NCBI GenBank assembly: GCA_905221605.1
Contig: CAJNDS010000001.1
Coordinates: 2,844,025 to 2,908,024 of the forward strand
DNA from: Symbiodinium natans
Taxonomy: Eukaryota > Sar > Dinophyceae > Suessiales > Symbiodiniaceae
DNA: 64,000 nucleotides
Direction of reading: 5' to 3'
The notes beneath the pieces were generated by a model that saw only the letters and a list, made by a program, of their open reading frames with translations, did not search any database and was not told the DNA's origin. Shown piece by piece: positions 30,332 to 41,100 of this stretch; within the stretch, counting starts at the first letter, position 1, and each line of letters opens with the position of its first letter. Position numbers and translations under genes: made by a program.

Positions 30332-31700
30332 ACCCTAAACCCTAAACCCTAAACCCTAAACCCACCCCAAGCCAGCGAAGCCTGCAGCCTGCGCCACAAC
30401 CCCCCTGGCAGGGCCATGGCCACAATTCTGGCTGCCGCTTCCTTGCAACCCAAACCCCTAAACCCTATGCCCTCAACCCTAAACCCTAAACCCTAAACCC
30501 ACGGACCTACAGATGGAACCCGAAGCCCCAAACCCTAGAGCAGAATCCGGAAGGGCCCCCAAGGGTGGGTAGAGCCTAGGTCGGGACTAAAGGAGGGCCC
30601 CTTACATGAGACCTTAGGGGTAAGTTAGGGGTTAGGGGCTACTTAGGTACATGGGGACGACTTTAGGCATGTATAGGGACTATATAATCGGCATGTATTG
30701 GGACTATGTGGGGACTATATACGGGATATTTTGGGGTTATTTAGGGGAAGAAGATCATCCCTTCTAGTGTCTAGGGGTCCCCCCAGCGTTCTTCGAGAGC
30801 AGTCTGTTTAGGGTTTAGGGTTTGGAGTTGGGGGTTTAGGGTCTGGGGTTTAGGGTTTGGGGTTTGGGGTTTAGGGCTACCCTACAACCCCAGCTTTGAA
30901 AACCAAAACTTTGCTGTTTTGTAGGTTGCCTTGCGGCTTTGAAAGGGTATCATCTCCTACAAACAAAAGGCTCTGAGTTCTCAGGGTTAGGCCTAACAAC
31001 CCGCGAACGTCAATCCTCATACACAAAACCTGAAACGCAGCACGCAGAGAACGGTTAGTCCATCATCAGATTTTGGGATGCCTGTCACCCTTACACTCTG
31101 CCCCCCTCAAGGTTTGTCCCGCCCGCGACCTAAGCTGATAAAGCAACCCTAAACCCTAAATCCTAAACTCTAAACCCTAAACCCTAAACCCTAAACCCTG
31201 TAAAAACTAAGTTTTGGATCGAGCCCCAGATTAAAGTTGATTGCCAAGGATGCTCCGGTAGCGCTGAAGAGAGGGCGGCACCCCCAGGTCGGGGGAGGGT
31301 TTAGGATAAGCCTTTTACGGGTTTTAGGGGTTCGGGGGTTGAGGGGTTGAGGTTAGGATTGAGGGGTTTAGGGGTTTAGGGTTTCGGGGTTGAGGGATTT
31401 AGTGTTTGGGTGTCTTGGGGTTGAGGGGTTGAGGGTTTGTTGTGACGGAAATCGCTGGGGTTGGTGGTGTGGGGTGCTGTTTTGCGCAGCAATGTAGAAG
31501 CAGTGAATGTCTTTTTGAAACACGGTGACAGAAGCGATGGCGAAAACAAGAAAGTTTGCCAGAAAGCCGTGTTGCCAAAACCCCACGTTCTTTCCAAATT
31601 CAGCAAACGTTCGACGGCTGCGAAAGGTGAAAGGCATAAACTCCTTGTTGTAGGGCCCACGTGAAGGACGTAATGGTGGAGCTTGATCTACACTTGCCCC
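30000..31700. repeat. Telomeric fields with few islands
   Basis: CCCTAAA 30000-30047; CCCTCAA and CCCTAAA units 30290-30362; CCCTAAA 30470-30500; GGGGTTAG-like drift 30600-30760; TTTAGGG 30805-30880; CCCTAAA 31145-31200; GGGGTTGAGGG drift 31310-31440. Island 30365-30450 is open on both strands. Island 31490-31665 is open on + (HGDRSDGENKKVCQKAVLPK region) with a TGCGCAG acceptor and a TGA, a possible terminal exon. Confidence 0.6.
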
Positions 31701-32015
31701 TCAGGGTCCATGCACCTTATTATTATATGAGCATCGGACAAAACCTCTGGAAGAGGTAGCCATGATGAGAGGAGTCATATGGAATTGACAAGTCTGCTCT
31801 AGCACGAGAACCGATAGGGGCCGACACCAAACCGATACCCCACTCGCATAGACAATTCCTGCATAACCGATAGGAGGCCGACCCTATTCCAATCGACAGT
31901 CGGGACATACTCGAGGTTTGGACCGCCACTCATAACCTGGGCCCCAAAATCCCTATATAGCAGATACTTGGAGGCCCAAGTATTCCCTATTTAGGTACAT
32001 GGACCCCTAGGGTGC
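31700..32015. mobile_element. Larger family B element
   Basis: CAGGGTCCATGCACCTTATT at the left and CCTATTTAGGTACATGGACC at the right are inverted termini shared with the short family B copies. The 300-bp interior has two AACCGATAGG(G/A)GGCCGAC motifs. It may be the longer parent of the short copies. No convincing ORF. Confidence 0.6.
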
Positions 32016-32253
32016 ATCCCCGATTGCTTAGGACGGCGGAGTTTTCACCCCTCTTTGTTGCAGAACGATTGCTGGGGTTTCGGTGGCAAGTCTACGTCGA
32101 GTGTGGGTTGGAGTAGGTGATGGGGAGGGGTACGGGATGTGTGACACAATGAAAGGGTTTAGGGTTTATAAGGGTTTAGGGTTTAGGGTTTAGGGTTTGT
32201 GGAATTCGGGTTTCGGAGCCGAAAGCCCTAAACCCTAAACCCTCGTCTGCCAG

Positions 32254-32326
32254 GTGTTGCCGGTTGGTGGGCCAGACCGCCCGCGTCGTGATCTTCCGCG
32301 AGCAGGTGCCTCATGATTACTTTTGG
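32254..32326 (+). CDS. Probable exon
   Basis: CTGCCAG|G after a CCCTAAA tract; frame CCRLVGQTARVVIFREQVPH then DYFW; donor TGG|GTTTAGGG given by the next telomere tract. Unknown protein. Confidence 0.45.
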
Positions 32327-32420
32327 GTTTAGGGTGTAGGGTTTAGGGTTTAGGGTTTAGGGTTTAGGGTTTAGGGCCTAGGGCTTATGGTTTAAGGTCC
32401 AGGGCTAAGTGGTCTGGGGC

Positions 32421-32618
32421 TTAGTAGCCCAGTGGTACCGTTTTCTCTTTTTGGTTCAGGGGCTCCCTTATACATGAACCAACTCCAAAAAGGGTGGCCC
32501 TTATGATGTCTTTGTGGTGCTTTACTGTAACTTTAGATCCTTGGCCTTTTTGGGTTTATTGGGTTTCCTAGCAAGGCAGCTTAAAAAAGGCCAAGGATAC
32601 GGTTACTGGGCTACTAAG
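32421..32618. repeat. Composite palindromic element family A
   Basis: TTAGTAGCCCAGTGGTACCG ... GGTTACTGGGCTACTAAG termini; an inner second hairpin (CTTGGCCTTTTTGGG / AAAAAAGGCCAAGG) makes it 198 bp. Confidence 0.75.
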
Positions 32619-32645
32619 AGGGTTTGGGGCTTCGGCTTCAGGCAG

Positions 32646-33206
32646 GTTCATTGGACAAGGGCTCGTGCAAGCATGCTGCGGGCTCTGGAAACTGCCCTTT
32701 CTGTGGCTGGGGTCGGGGAGGAGCCACACATCACCGAACGGGAGACTCAGGAGGCGTTTAGGGTTTAGGGTTTAGGGTCTAGGGTCTAGGGTTTAGGCTT
32801 GACGGTTTAGGGTTTGGGGTTTAGGATACTCCTGCTCTTTGCGGCGTTCGGAAGTACTGTACAAGGTTCGTCCGAAACACCACCACTCCACGCCACGTGA
32901 TCGACGAACTGGATGTGAGCAATCTGAACTTTATGCACCTGGCAAGGGTTTAGGGTTTAGGGTTTAGGGTCTAGGGTTTAGGGTTTAGGGTTTAGGGAAT
33001 ATAGGGTTTAGGGAACATAGGGTTTAGGGAATATAGGGTTTAGGGAATATAGGGTTTAGGGTTTGGGGCAAGTTTTATGGAGATGAGGATCACATGAAAC
33101 ACATGAAGAGACTTCCCTTTGCGGCAGCCCCTCATCAAGTGCGAGGCTTTCCGGCAGAGACGTCTTTCCCAAGTTGTCAACGGCCTAGGGGACACGATGA
33201 TCATGG
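32646..33206 (+). CDS. Three-exon gene fragment, unknown protein
   Basis: Exon 32646-32753 (GGCAG|G ... GAG|GC donor) reads WTRARASMLRALETALSVAG; exon 32855-32947 (CGGAAG|T ... AGG|GTTTAG) reads RFVRNTTTPRHVIDELDVSN then LNFMHLAR; exon 33128-33206 (TGCGGCAG|C ... ATGG|GTCTCA) reads PLIKCEAFRQRRLSQVVNGL then GDTMIM. All three join in phase using GC and GT donors. Introns hold TTTAGGG runs. I do not recognise the family; phase consistency over three exons is the main support. Confidence 0.55.
32945..33066 (+). repeat. TTTAGGG array with GGGAATATA insertions
   Basis: After seven plain units a 16-bp unit GGGAATATAGGGTTTA repeats about four times. Mirror-strand TATTC-CCCTAAA units recur at 33240-33320. 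Confidence 0.85.
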
Positions 33207-33812
33207 GTCTCAATTTGACTTCAGCACCTAAGCCCTAAACGCTAAACCCTATATTCCCCAGACCTTATATTCGCTAAACCCAATATTCCTCAAACCCTAT
33301 ATGCCCTAAACCCTATAAACCTAAACCCTATAAACCCCATAAACCCTAAACCCAACTACTCCCTAATTACCAGGCATTCCGTTGTTTGGGGGGAACCCGA
33401 AGCCGAGCCAGGCTCCGCAGACCGGAAGTCCCGGCCCTTTATCCGGAGAAGTGTTTAGGGTTTAGGGATTTCAGGTTTTAGGGGTTTTAGGGTTTAGGGA
33501 TTTTAGGGTTTAGGGTTAAGGGTTTAGGGCCTTTAAGGGTTTTCAAGGGTTTAGGTGTAGGGAATATAGGGTCTAGGGTTTGGGTTTGTAAGGGTCTGGG
33601 GTTTGGGGGTTTAGGGTTTCGCGTTTCGGGTTTAGGGTGTTGCTAGCAACTAAGGGGCATGGGCCAATGGGGCTCGGCCACTTAAAGTGCTTAAGCCCCT
33701 CAAAGACCCTAAACCATACACCCTAAACCCCTACTCCCTCAAACCCCTAACCTCCCCTCCTAAACCTTCTCATCACCCCTGTAAACCATCTCAACCCTAA
33801 ACCCCATACAGG

Positions 33813-33933
33813 ACCCAGACCCCTGGGAGGATCCAAAAAAGTAGATCCCCTGAAGGGTTCCTAAGAGTGAATCATTAGCAGTATATGCTACTATTTGGGG
33901 GTTCTACTCTTTCGATCCTCCCAAGTCTGGGTA
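33813..33933. repeat. Palindromic element family D, copy 1
   Basis: ACCCAGACCCCTGGGAGGATC ... GATCCTCCCAAGTCTGGGT; inner pair GTAGATCCCC / GGGGGTTCTAC. Second copy at 59020-59141. Confidence 0.85.
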
Positions 33934-34005
33934 GTCCCCTATACACCATCCTCAGCCCAGAGCCAAAACCCCACCCGCCTAAGACCTCTCAGCCTCCCTA
34001 TAACT

Positions 34006-34112
34006 CCCTAAGGGTCCATGTACCTGAATGGGGAACACTTGGGCTTTAAAGTACCTCCTATCCGGGACTTTAGGGCCCAAGTACATAAGAATGAGGTACA
34101 TGAACCTTTAGG
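34006..34112. repeat. Palindromic element family B
   Basis: CCTAAGGGTCCATGTACCTG ... GGTACATGAACCTTTAGG with inner arms CACTTGGGCTTTAAAGTACC and GACTTTAGGGCCCAAGT. Confidence 0.85.
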
Positions 34113-34716
34113 ATTCCTATAAACCCTAAAAAACAGACAAACGCTAAGCCACAAATCCTAAACCCTAAACCCTAAACCCTGAACCCTAAACCCTAAACCC
34201 TAAACCGATCTTCAGCCCCAGAGCCCTGGCAGGCGCGAGCCCACTGCCGCTGGCCGCCGCCAGCGGGGGAGCTGCGGGGGGACTTACGGTGGAAGGTTCT
34301 GAGCACACCACGTGTTGACCCTGGAGCCTAGACCCCTAGAACCCGAGAATCCCCGACCCTAAACCCCAAACCCCAAACCCAAGCTCCTAAAACCTAAACC
34401 CTAAAACCTAAACCCCACGCTCCTTGTTGTTTACGGCGTGTTACGGAACCCTGAGCCCGCTAAAGGTCATGCTATGTAGGAGCTCAGGGCTAAGGGTCCC
34501 CTTATAATTATAGTAAACGTTTCAAAGCTTCTAAGATCCAAAGAGCTCGCTCTTCGCGTTTTTTACGACTATTTGCTTCAGAACCACCGACGTGTTTGAG
34601 CTGTTCTTCCGGGCATTGGGCAGATTTGGAGCGTGTTGGGTCTGCTAGAGGGCCACGCTCCCTCTGGGCATTTTCTTCCAGAGGGTTCTCGCCTTGCCTG
34701 TACTGGCGGCCTCTTA

Positions 34717-34833
34717 CCCTAAGGGTGCATGCGCCTTATTTAATCATTCTTCTGTACTTGGGCCCTAAAGTCCCTAAATAGGAGGTACTTTAGGGCCCAA
34801 GTATTCCCTATTTAGGTACATGGACCCTTAGGG
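34717..34833. repeat. Palindromic element family B
   Basis: CCTAAGGGTGCATGCGCC ... GGTACATGGACCCTTAGGG; inner palindrome TACTTGGGCCCTAAAGTCCC / GGTACTTTAGGGCCCAAGTA. Confidence 0.85.
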
Positions 34834-35204
34834 TCAGATGTGGGGTTCCCACAAGGGCTGGAAGTCATAGCTCTTTTGAAGAAGGAAATGAGAGGTTGAA
34901 TGCACTAAAAAAACATATGCGGAAAAACCTTGATTGGGCAATGATGCGGATCCCTACATAATCCCAATCTGGTAAACCTTAAACCCTAAACCCTACTTTC
35001 CGGGCCTCAGGAGTAATTTGACAGTTTCGGTTTTCCAGGGCTTCAATGTATGGCTTTCGGAGCTTACTCGCTTAGGGTTTCGAGCTTACTCTCTTAGGGC
35101 TGCGGGGGCTAGTAGACTCGGTTTAGGGTTTAGGGTTTAGGGTGTAGGGTTTAGGGTTTAGGGTTTAGGGCCCCCTAGATACAATTCGTGCACTTCGCCT
35201 CTAG

Positions 35205-35256
35205 GACGCGCACAGCGCAGTGCAAGCAGTAAGGCTGCAAGCGCTTGCGAAGCCCC
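35205..35256 (+). CDS. Probable exon
   Basis: CGCCTCTAG|G acceptor with a pyrimidine tract; frame DAHSAVQAVRLQALAKP; donor CCCC|GTGAGC. Unknown protein. Confidence 0.45.
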
Positions 35257-35544
35257 GTGAGCCCCGAAACCCTGACTGAACCCTTACCCTAAACCCTAAA
35301 CCCTAAACCCTACTAGACCAAAATTTAAGGCTCAAGGGTTCCTGTGACACTTACCCCAGACCCTAAACCCTAAACCTTAAACCCTAATTCCCCTTGTCTT
35401 GTGTGTTTCGTGGGCGCTTCTCAGCTCAAGGCTCTCTGCCTCTGATCTTGTAGCCTACTAGTTCTTCATAGAATTTCCAAGGCTAAGGGATTCGTACCTA
35501 TTTCCCTGCTACGAGGCCACATCCCAAACCCCATACGCCCTGAT

Positions 35545-35633
35545 CTTTGGACCGGACAAGACCAGCCCTGTATATGCAAGCCCTAGATCACCGCATAGGG
35601 CCATGGATGCCGCAACCCCCCAAAAATCTGTAG
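35545..35633 (+). CDS. Probable exon
   Basis: Frame LIFGPDKTSPVYASPRSPHR then AMDAATPQKSV, ending at a consensus donor GTAG|GTAAGT. Left boundary uncertain. Unknown protein. Confidence 0.45.
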
Positions 35634-35761
35634 GTAAGTGCAGTCCCAGGTCACCCTAAACCCTAAACCCTAAACCCTCAACCCTTACCCCTTAACCATT
35701 AACCCTAAACCCTCTCCCGAACCCGAACCCTTGTAGACTCATTCTCCTCTTGGGCGCTTGC

Positions 35762-35830
35762 GCGGAGATGCAGCGACCGGACGGCAGCAACCGCTATGCA
35801 AGCATCGCCAGCGTCCGGCCCGATTTGGAG
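35762..35830 (+). CDS. Possible exon
   Basis: Frame EMQRPDGSNRYASIASVRPD then LE, ending at GAG|GTTTCC. The donor is the first base of the duplicated 16-mer described next. Confidence 0.4.
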
Positions 35831-35919
35831 GTTTCCGAAATTCGGGTTTAGGGTTTAGGGGTTAGGGTTGAGGGTTTAGGGTTCAGGGCTTAGGGTGTAA
35901 AGGGTTTCCGAAATTCGGG
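35831..35919 (+). repeat. TTTAGGG tract flanked by a 16-bp duplication
   Basis: GTTTCCGAAATTCGGG stands at 35831-35846 and 35904-35919, with about eight degenerate TTTAGGG units between. A related TTCCGAAATTAGGGGTACC occurs at 28920. Confidence 0.9.
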
Positions 35920-36474
35920 GTACCTTGTTGGGGACAATTTGGGGATCTATACTAGGGGTCCCTTGTGTTTGTAAACTCCCAGTTTGGCAAATACTCTTTG
36001 ACTAACTTGGTAGGATTCTCTCAACCCGAAGCTCTTAGCCTTAAACTCTCTAAGAGGCTCCATAAAAGGGACCTTGTGTAGGACAAGGTTAAAAGAGTAT
36101 CCCTACCGCCCAACTTCATATTCTAAACCCTAACCCTTGAGCCCCAAACCCTGTGCCACTTCGACCAGAGGCCCTAAGTCCGAAACCCGGTTTAGGGTTT
36201 AGGGTTTAGGGTTTAGGGTTTATTAGGCACGTCTAGTTTTCCCTACATCCTGAATCCTAAATTCGAAACTGAACGAACACACATGACAGAGTTCGAGCAC
36301 AGTGTACAGTCCGAACGCAAGTGTCAAGCATGTAGTGCACAATAGACACCACGCAGGATTCGACAGGCAAAAACAAAACTCCTGTACTTTTCTGAGCAGT
36401 TCTGTGGTTTGCTACAGGGAAACAATACCAAGGCTGCCAGACTTCAGGGTTTAGGGTTTGGGGTTTAGGGTTTA

Positions 36475-36690
36475 GGGTCTGGGGTTTAGGGTTTAGGGTT
36501 TAGGGTTTAGGGTTTAGGGTTTAGGGTTTAGGGTTTAGCATCTCAGGCAGGAACTCGCGGCATTCGCAGCCAGTGCTGGTGCTGAAGGCAGGGCCTTGGG
36601 GAGTAATATAGGGGTCGGAAGAATGACCAAAACAAATCCCTGATGGTTTAGGGTTTAGGGTTTAGGGTTTAGGGTTTAGGGTTTAGGGCT
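36475..36690 (+). repeat. TTTAGGG arrays flanking an island
   Basis: Arrays 36445-36538 and 36645-36690. Island 36547-36602 is open (QELAAFAASAGAEGRALG) with CTCAG|G and GGGA|GTAATA boundaries. Confidence 0.85.
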
Positions 36691-36800
36691 AGGATGCCCA
36701 GTAGTACCCTTACTCCCTTTTTGGGGGTTTAGGTTCCCTTATAAAGCCCTTTAAGCAAAAAAGGGCACCCTTTTTAAGCCTTGGTTACTGGGCAGCCTAG
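36689..36800. repeat. Palindromic element family A, copy 3
   Basis: CTAGGATGCCCAGTAGTACC ... GGTTACTGGGCAGCCTAG, abutting TTTAGGG units on both sides. Confidence 0.85.
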
Positions 36801-36892
36801 AGGGTTTAGGGTATAAAACCATATTCCCTCATGGTCCCCTTTGCAATTATACTATAATGACCCCCAAAACCCTATGCTAATCATATAGGCCC

Positions 36893-37007
36893 CTAAACCC
36901 TAAACCCTAAACCCTAAACCCTAAACCCTAAACCCTAAACCCTAAACCCTAAACCCTAAACCCTAAACCCTAAACCCTAAACCCTAAACCCTAAACCCTA
37001 AACCCTA
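36893..37007 (-). repeat. CCCTAAA array
   Basis: Sixteen perfect heptamers. Confidence 0.95.
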
Positions 37008-37289
37008 TCCTTATTATTAATATTCCCCGCATCTAAGTTATGAGGCTTTAGGGGTTTGCCGTTTTGGGGGTCGTGGGCTGCTGGTGGTCATGTCTCAGGC
37101 CGGTTGAGGTCTCAGGGTGCGTTTCCGACTTGCCCTAAACTCTAAACCCTCAACCCTAAGCCCTAAGCTCTAGGCCCTAAGCATAGAACTTGTGAGTGGT
37201 TTGTGGTTCAGGTTTTTAAGCTTCTACCTTGGTCAGGATTTGGGGTTGCTTTAGGTTTGCTACTCGTACCTAGTAGCATTTCAGGGTTC

Positions 37290-37375
37290 CCCCCACCTCC
37301 CCCCCACACCACCCCCGCCCACCCCCCCGCCCCACACCCCGCCCCCCCCCCCCCCCCACCCCCCCCCCCCCTTTC
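37290..37375. repeat. Poly-C-rich tract
   Basis: C runs broken by single A, G or T; a second one lies at 37577-37630. A proline-rich frame through it is an artefact. Confidence 0.9.
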
Positions 37376-37386
37376 CCAGCAGGCAG

Positions 37387-37491
37387 GTCCCTTGGAATTG
37401 GGTGTTGTGCTAGACCTCTGCCCGAAAATCCTCGAAAACCTGGCATGCAGGTGTGATGACGTGCCGTCGACTGAACCCCAGCTCCTTTCGG
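37387..37491 (+). CDS. Probable exon
   Basis: AGGCAG|G acceptor; frame LELGVVLDLCPKILENLACR then CDDVPSTEPQLLS; the donor lies in the following GGGTTTAGGG. 105 nt. Unknown protein. Confidence 0.4.
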
Positions 37492-37695
37492 GTTTAGGGT
37501 TCGGGTTGAGGTTCAGGGCTGAGGGTTTATGGTGAAACTTATATAACCCACGTATGCTATAATTTTTTTAGAAAGCCCCCCCCCCCCCCCCCCACCCCCG
37601 CCCACCCCCCTCCCTCACCCCCCCACCCCGGGTAAACCCTCAACCCTAGGCAAGCCCTAGACCCTACAATCCCAAACCCCGAAACACACGCAAAC

Positions 37696-37762
37696 CTGCC
37701 ACTCCCGCCCTCCATGGCAGCCCCCGGCGAGGTTGGTACCTCGAGCCTGATGGTTTCTGATG
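37696..37762 (-). CDS. Probable exon (minus strand)
   Basis: GCACCCCAG|C acceptor; frame SETIRLEVPTSPGAAMEGGS; donor GGCAG|GTTTGC. Unknown protein. Confidence 0.4.
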
Positions 37763-37918
37763 CTGGGGTGCAGAAGAGCAAGGTTTAGGGTTAAGGGATT
37801 ACAAGGAGGGGCCCCCTAGTTATAAGTAGAGCTACAAGGGCCCTCAGTTGCGTCATAGGGGATCCTAACTTAGGCTGTAAGTCCCTTAACTAAGTATGGG
37901 AAGGGGGCCTGGGTCTTA

Positions 37919-37988
37919 AAGCCCCTAAAAAGGGGAGATACTTTAAGGCCCAAGTATTCCCTATTTAAAGATACATAGACCCTTGGGA
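37919..37988. repeat. Partial family B element
   Basis: CTTTAAGGCCCAAGTATTCC and ATACATAGACCCTTGGG arm, next to the unoccupied relative of the 12.0-kb interrupted site. Confidence 0.6.
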
Positions 37989-38120
37989 CCGGACACATCA
38001 AGCTTGTTCAATTACATCAAGCAGGCAACACGGGCTAAGAGTGCTTACCCTCCTGGTCAGGACTCCGAAAAGACTCTCCGGAATGTAACAGGCGGAATTC
38101 CCCCCCTCCCCCCCCTCCAG

Positions 38121-38150
38121 GTCTTTGCGAGATGTGGGACAAGTTCCAGG
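38121..38150 (+). CDS. proB: Glutamate kinase exon: VFARCGTSSR
   Basis: CCCTCCAG|G acceptor after poly-C. The GTSS matches the family N-terminal hhhKhGTSS loop, with Arg in place of Lys. GT donor (AGG|GTCCGA), phase 0. Upstream exons unknown; the open frame continues upstream (SSLFNYIKQATRAKSAYPPG at 38000-38070) without certain relation. Confidence 0.65.
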
Positions 38151-41100
38151 GTCCGAAACCCTAAACCCCATAAACCCTAAACCCTAAATGGGTTCAGGTT
38201 AGGCTGAAGGCCCGAAAGCCGCAACCCCTAGACCCTAAGCCCCAAGTTTTGAACCCGGCTGAGCTCTAGCTAAACGCTGCAGACCTGGGCCTATCCACCA
38301 GTAGCTCAGGCAGGGGGAAGAGTCTTACTACTGAACAACCTACTTTTCTAAGCCCCCCGGTCCTCCAAAAGAACCCTAAACCCTGAACCCTAAGCCCTAA
38401 ACCCTAAACCCTAAACCCTAAACCCTGAACCCTAAACCCTATGCACCCTCAACCCTAAAGCCTAAATCCCCCACCCGTATGATCATGCTTTCAGCTCTGA
38501 AGGCCTAAAGCCCCTGCCTTGCCCTAAACCCTAAACCCTAAACCCTAAACCCTAAACCCTAAGCCCTAAACCCTAAACCCTAAACCCTAAACCCTAAACC
38601 CTAAACCCTAAACCCTAAACCCTAAACCCTAAACCCTAAACCCTAAACCCTAGCTCTTCCGTCTCACAAGGACGGCTCCGGGCAACGACTTCGACTTGCC
38701 CTGCTCTCGCAGCTTATCGAGGCGCACCTTGCGCAGTGCTAAGGTTTGCCTTAGTGGGTCTGTTTTTTTTTTTGAGTTCGGGGTTTGGGGTTTAGGGTTT
38801 AGGGTTTCGGGAAACTCCACTCACCTTCAGCTTGTGCAGCATTTAGCGCTCAACTTGTGGGTTCGTAACGCGCTGTACGGAAGTTACGGTAAGTGAAGCC
38901 CTAAACCCAAAACCCTAAACCCTAAACCCTAAACCCTAAACCGTAGTCCCAGGCAGGGCTTTTAGAGCTTTCGGGCTTCGATGTTTTAGGGTTCAGGGTT
39001 GTAGGGCCCCCGAGGTCTTCAGAGGCTTTGGGGTCCCCAAACCCAAGCTCGAAGCCCTCAGGGTTTAGGGTAAATTTAGGGGGGTAGGGTTTAGGGTTTC
39101 ACAGCATATCTGAGACTCTACCGGAGCATCGCAATCTGCTAGTTCCTTCTGCTGGGTAAGCTCCGCTAGCCAAATGAAGGTCACGTAATTGCCGAGTCAC
39201 TCCGGGACCTAGCCTCTTGCATCATGGGTTCCCTACTACCCCTTAACTAGGCTTAATTATCCCTAAATGGGAGTGAGTTTTTTTTCCGGGCTTGTAACAG
39301 GCGCCGGGGGGTCCCTCCGCGACAAAGGTTTGTAACAGACGGGCCCCGTCCGCGACAACCCTCCCCCGCGACAAGGCTACAATACCATTGAATTTTCTCA
39401 TTGCCAAACTCGATGCGACCTTGATGCATGTCTGCAGCAACTTTCACTCTCAGTCGGCGACAAGGCCTGCGACAGGGAGCGACATACCCGCGACAACCCG
39501 CGCGACTGCTCGAGCCAGCAGGTGCCCATCCGTAGGACAACCTTGAACGAGAAGCCCAGGGTTTATAGTTATGTACAGGGTTCAGGGTTTAATGGCTCTC
39601 CGGTAAAATCCCTGCGGTCCCTAAACCCTTCATCCGAAACCCCAACCCTAAACCTAAACCCTTTACCCTGAACCCTTACAAAGCCCACATAAGAAAATTG
39701 GGTTCAAAGTAGCGGCGCGACAAACGTATGAAACAACCTGCCCGCGACAAGGCTTGTAACAGAGGGGGCGTGGGACCCCCCACGACAACCCGAATTTTGA
39801 CCCACTGCCAAATAGCCATAATTATGGGGGGAACCTAGGGGGGGTAGTATAGAGGGGGGTAGTAGGCAGGCTTTGAGGCTTCAAGGGAGATCAGGCTTTG
39901 GCCGCCCCTAGCTTTTTGGTGGGGTTCGGGGTTTAAGGCTTAGGGTTTATAGGGCCTAAACCCTAGACCCTAAAACCGAAACTCCGAAACCCTGAACCAG
40001 GTTTAGTTCATAATGAACGGTTGGGGGATTATTGTTGGCGCGCTCGCGCCTGGCGATCCCTGCAGCACTTGCTCAAGATTCCCTTAAGGAACCTGCTTAA
40101 AAAACTCAATCTCTATATATGTATTTATTTAGCTCTGTCTTCCTTAGAACCTATTTTTTCAACAATCGTACTCATGATGATGTTCATAGTAAGAACAGCT
40201 AGACATCAGAACCCATAATCCATTCAGGGGTGGGGGGGAGGGCTTTGAAGCGTCTCAGATACATAGACCCGAACTCTTCCGATATGCAGGTCATCGATGA
40301 GCTCCGCCGAAAGGGCTATCAGGCTGCGGGAGACGTTGTCTAGGGTTTAGGGTTTAGGTTTAGGGTTTAGGGTTTACGGTTTAGGGTTTCGGGCTCAGGG
40401 TGTCCTCAGCTTAGGTAACCGACAGGTGCCCTGGAATCTGAAAGCTCAGGGATCCCCGAAAGAACACGAAAGAGACTGGGCGCGCTATCACGCCCCCTAA
40501 ACAACCCTAAACCCTAAACCCTGAAGCAGCTGCCCCTGGAAACCCTGCCTTCAAGAACAAGCCCTGGAAAAACGCTCCGGGGGTTGGGGGGGGGGGGGGG
40601 GGGGGGCCACATTCTTTTTTGGGGTGGAAGGGGGGGGGGGGGTTTAGGGTTGGAGGTTTGGGCGGAGGGAGTGGAGCGCGGGACCACATACTAAGACCCC
40701 GTAGTTAGTACTGGGAGCCCTAAAAGCAATCCTTCTGGCGTGAGGTGGTGCTGATCTCTTCAGGCTCCTCCTTTTGATTTGTTCATTGCTCGCCTGCCTG
40801 CGCTGAGGACTTGGTTTAGGGTTTAGGTAAGCCCCTCGTCTCTAGAGTCCCCCTGATCCTCAACTGCCACAACTCGCCCTGGAAACTGAATCTTTGTGTG
40901 GCGACGAAACAACCCCAGAAGTTCTTAAGTTTAGGGTTTGGGGTATAGGGTTTAGGGCATCGAAACTTAGATTGCATGCAGATGCACACTCTGAATGCTA
41001 ATGTCCCTGGTTAGACCCAACACAGCCTAGAGTGCCTGGATAGGCATAGGGCTTTCCATGGGGGGATATGCGTCGTAGGACTCTGAAATTGAAGTCCATT

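Noticed and set aside
38290-38340. tRNA-like AGTAGCTCAGGCAGGGG stretch
   Set aside because: Resembles an A box, but there is no GGTTCGAATCC-type B box or cloverleaf within 60 nt.
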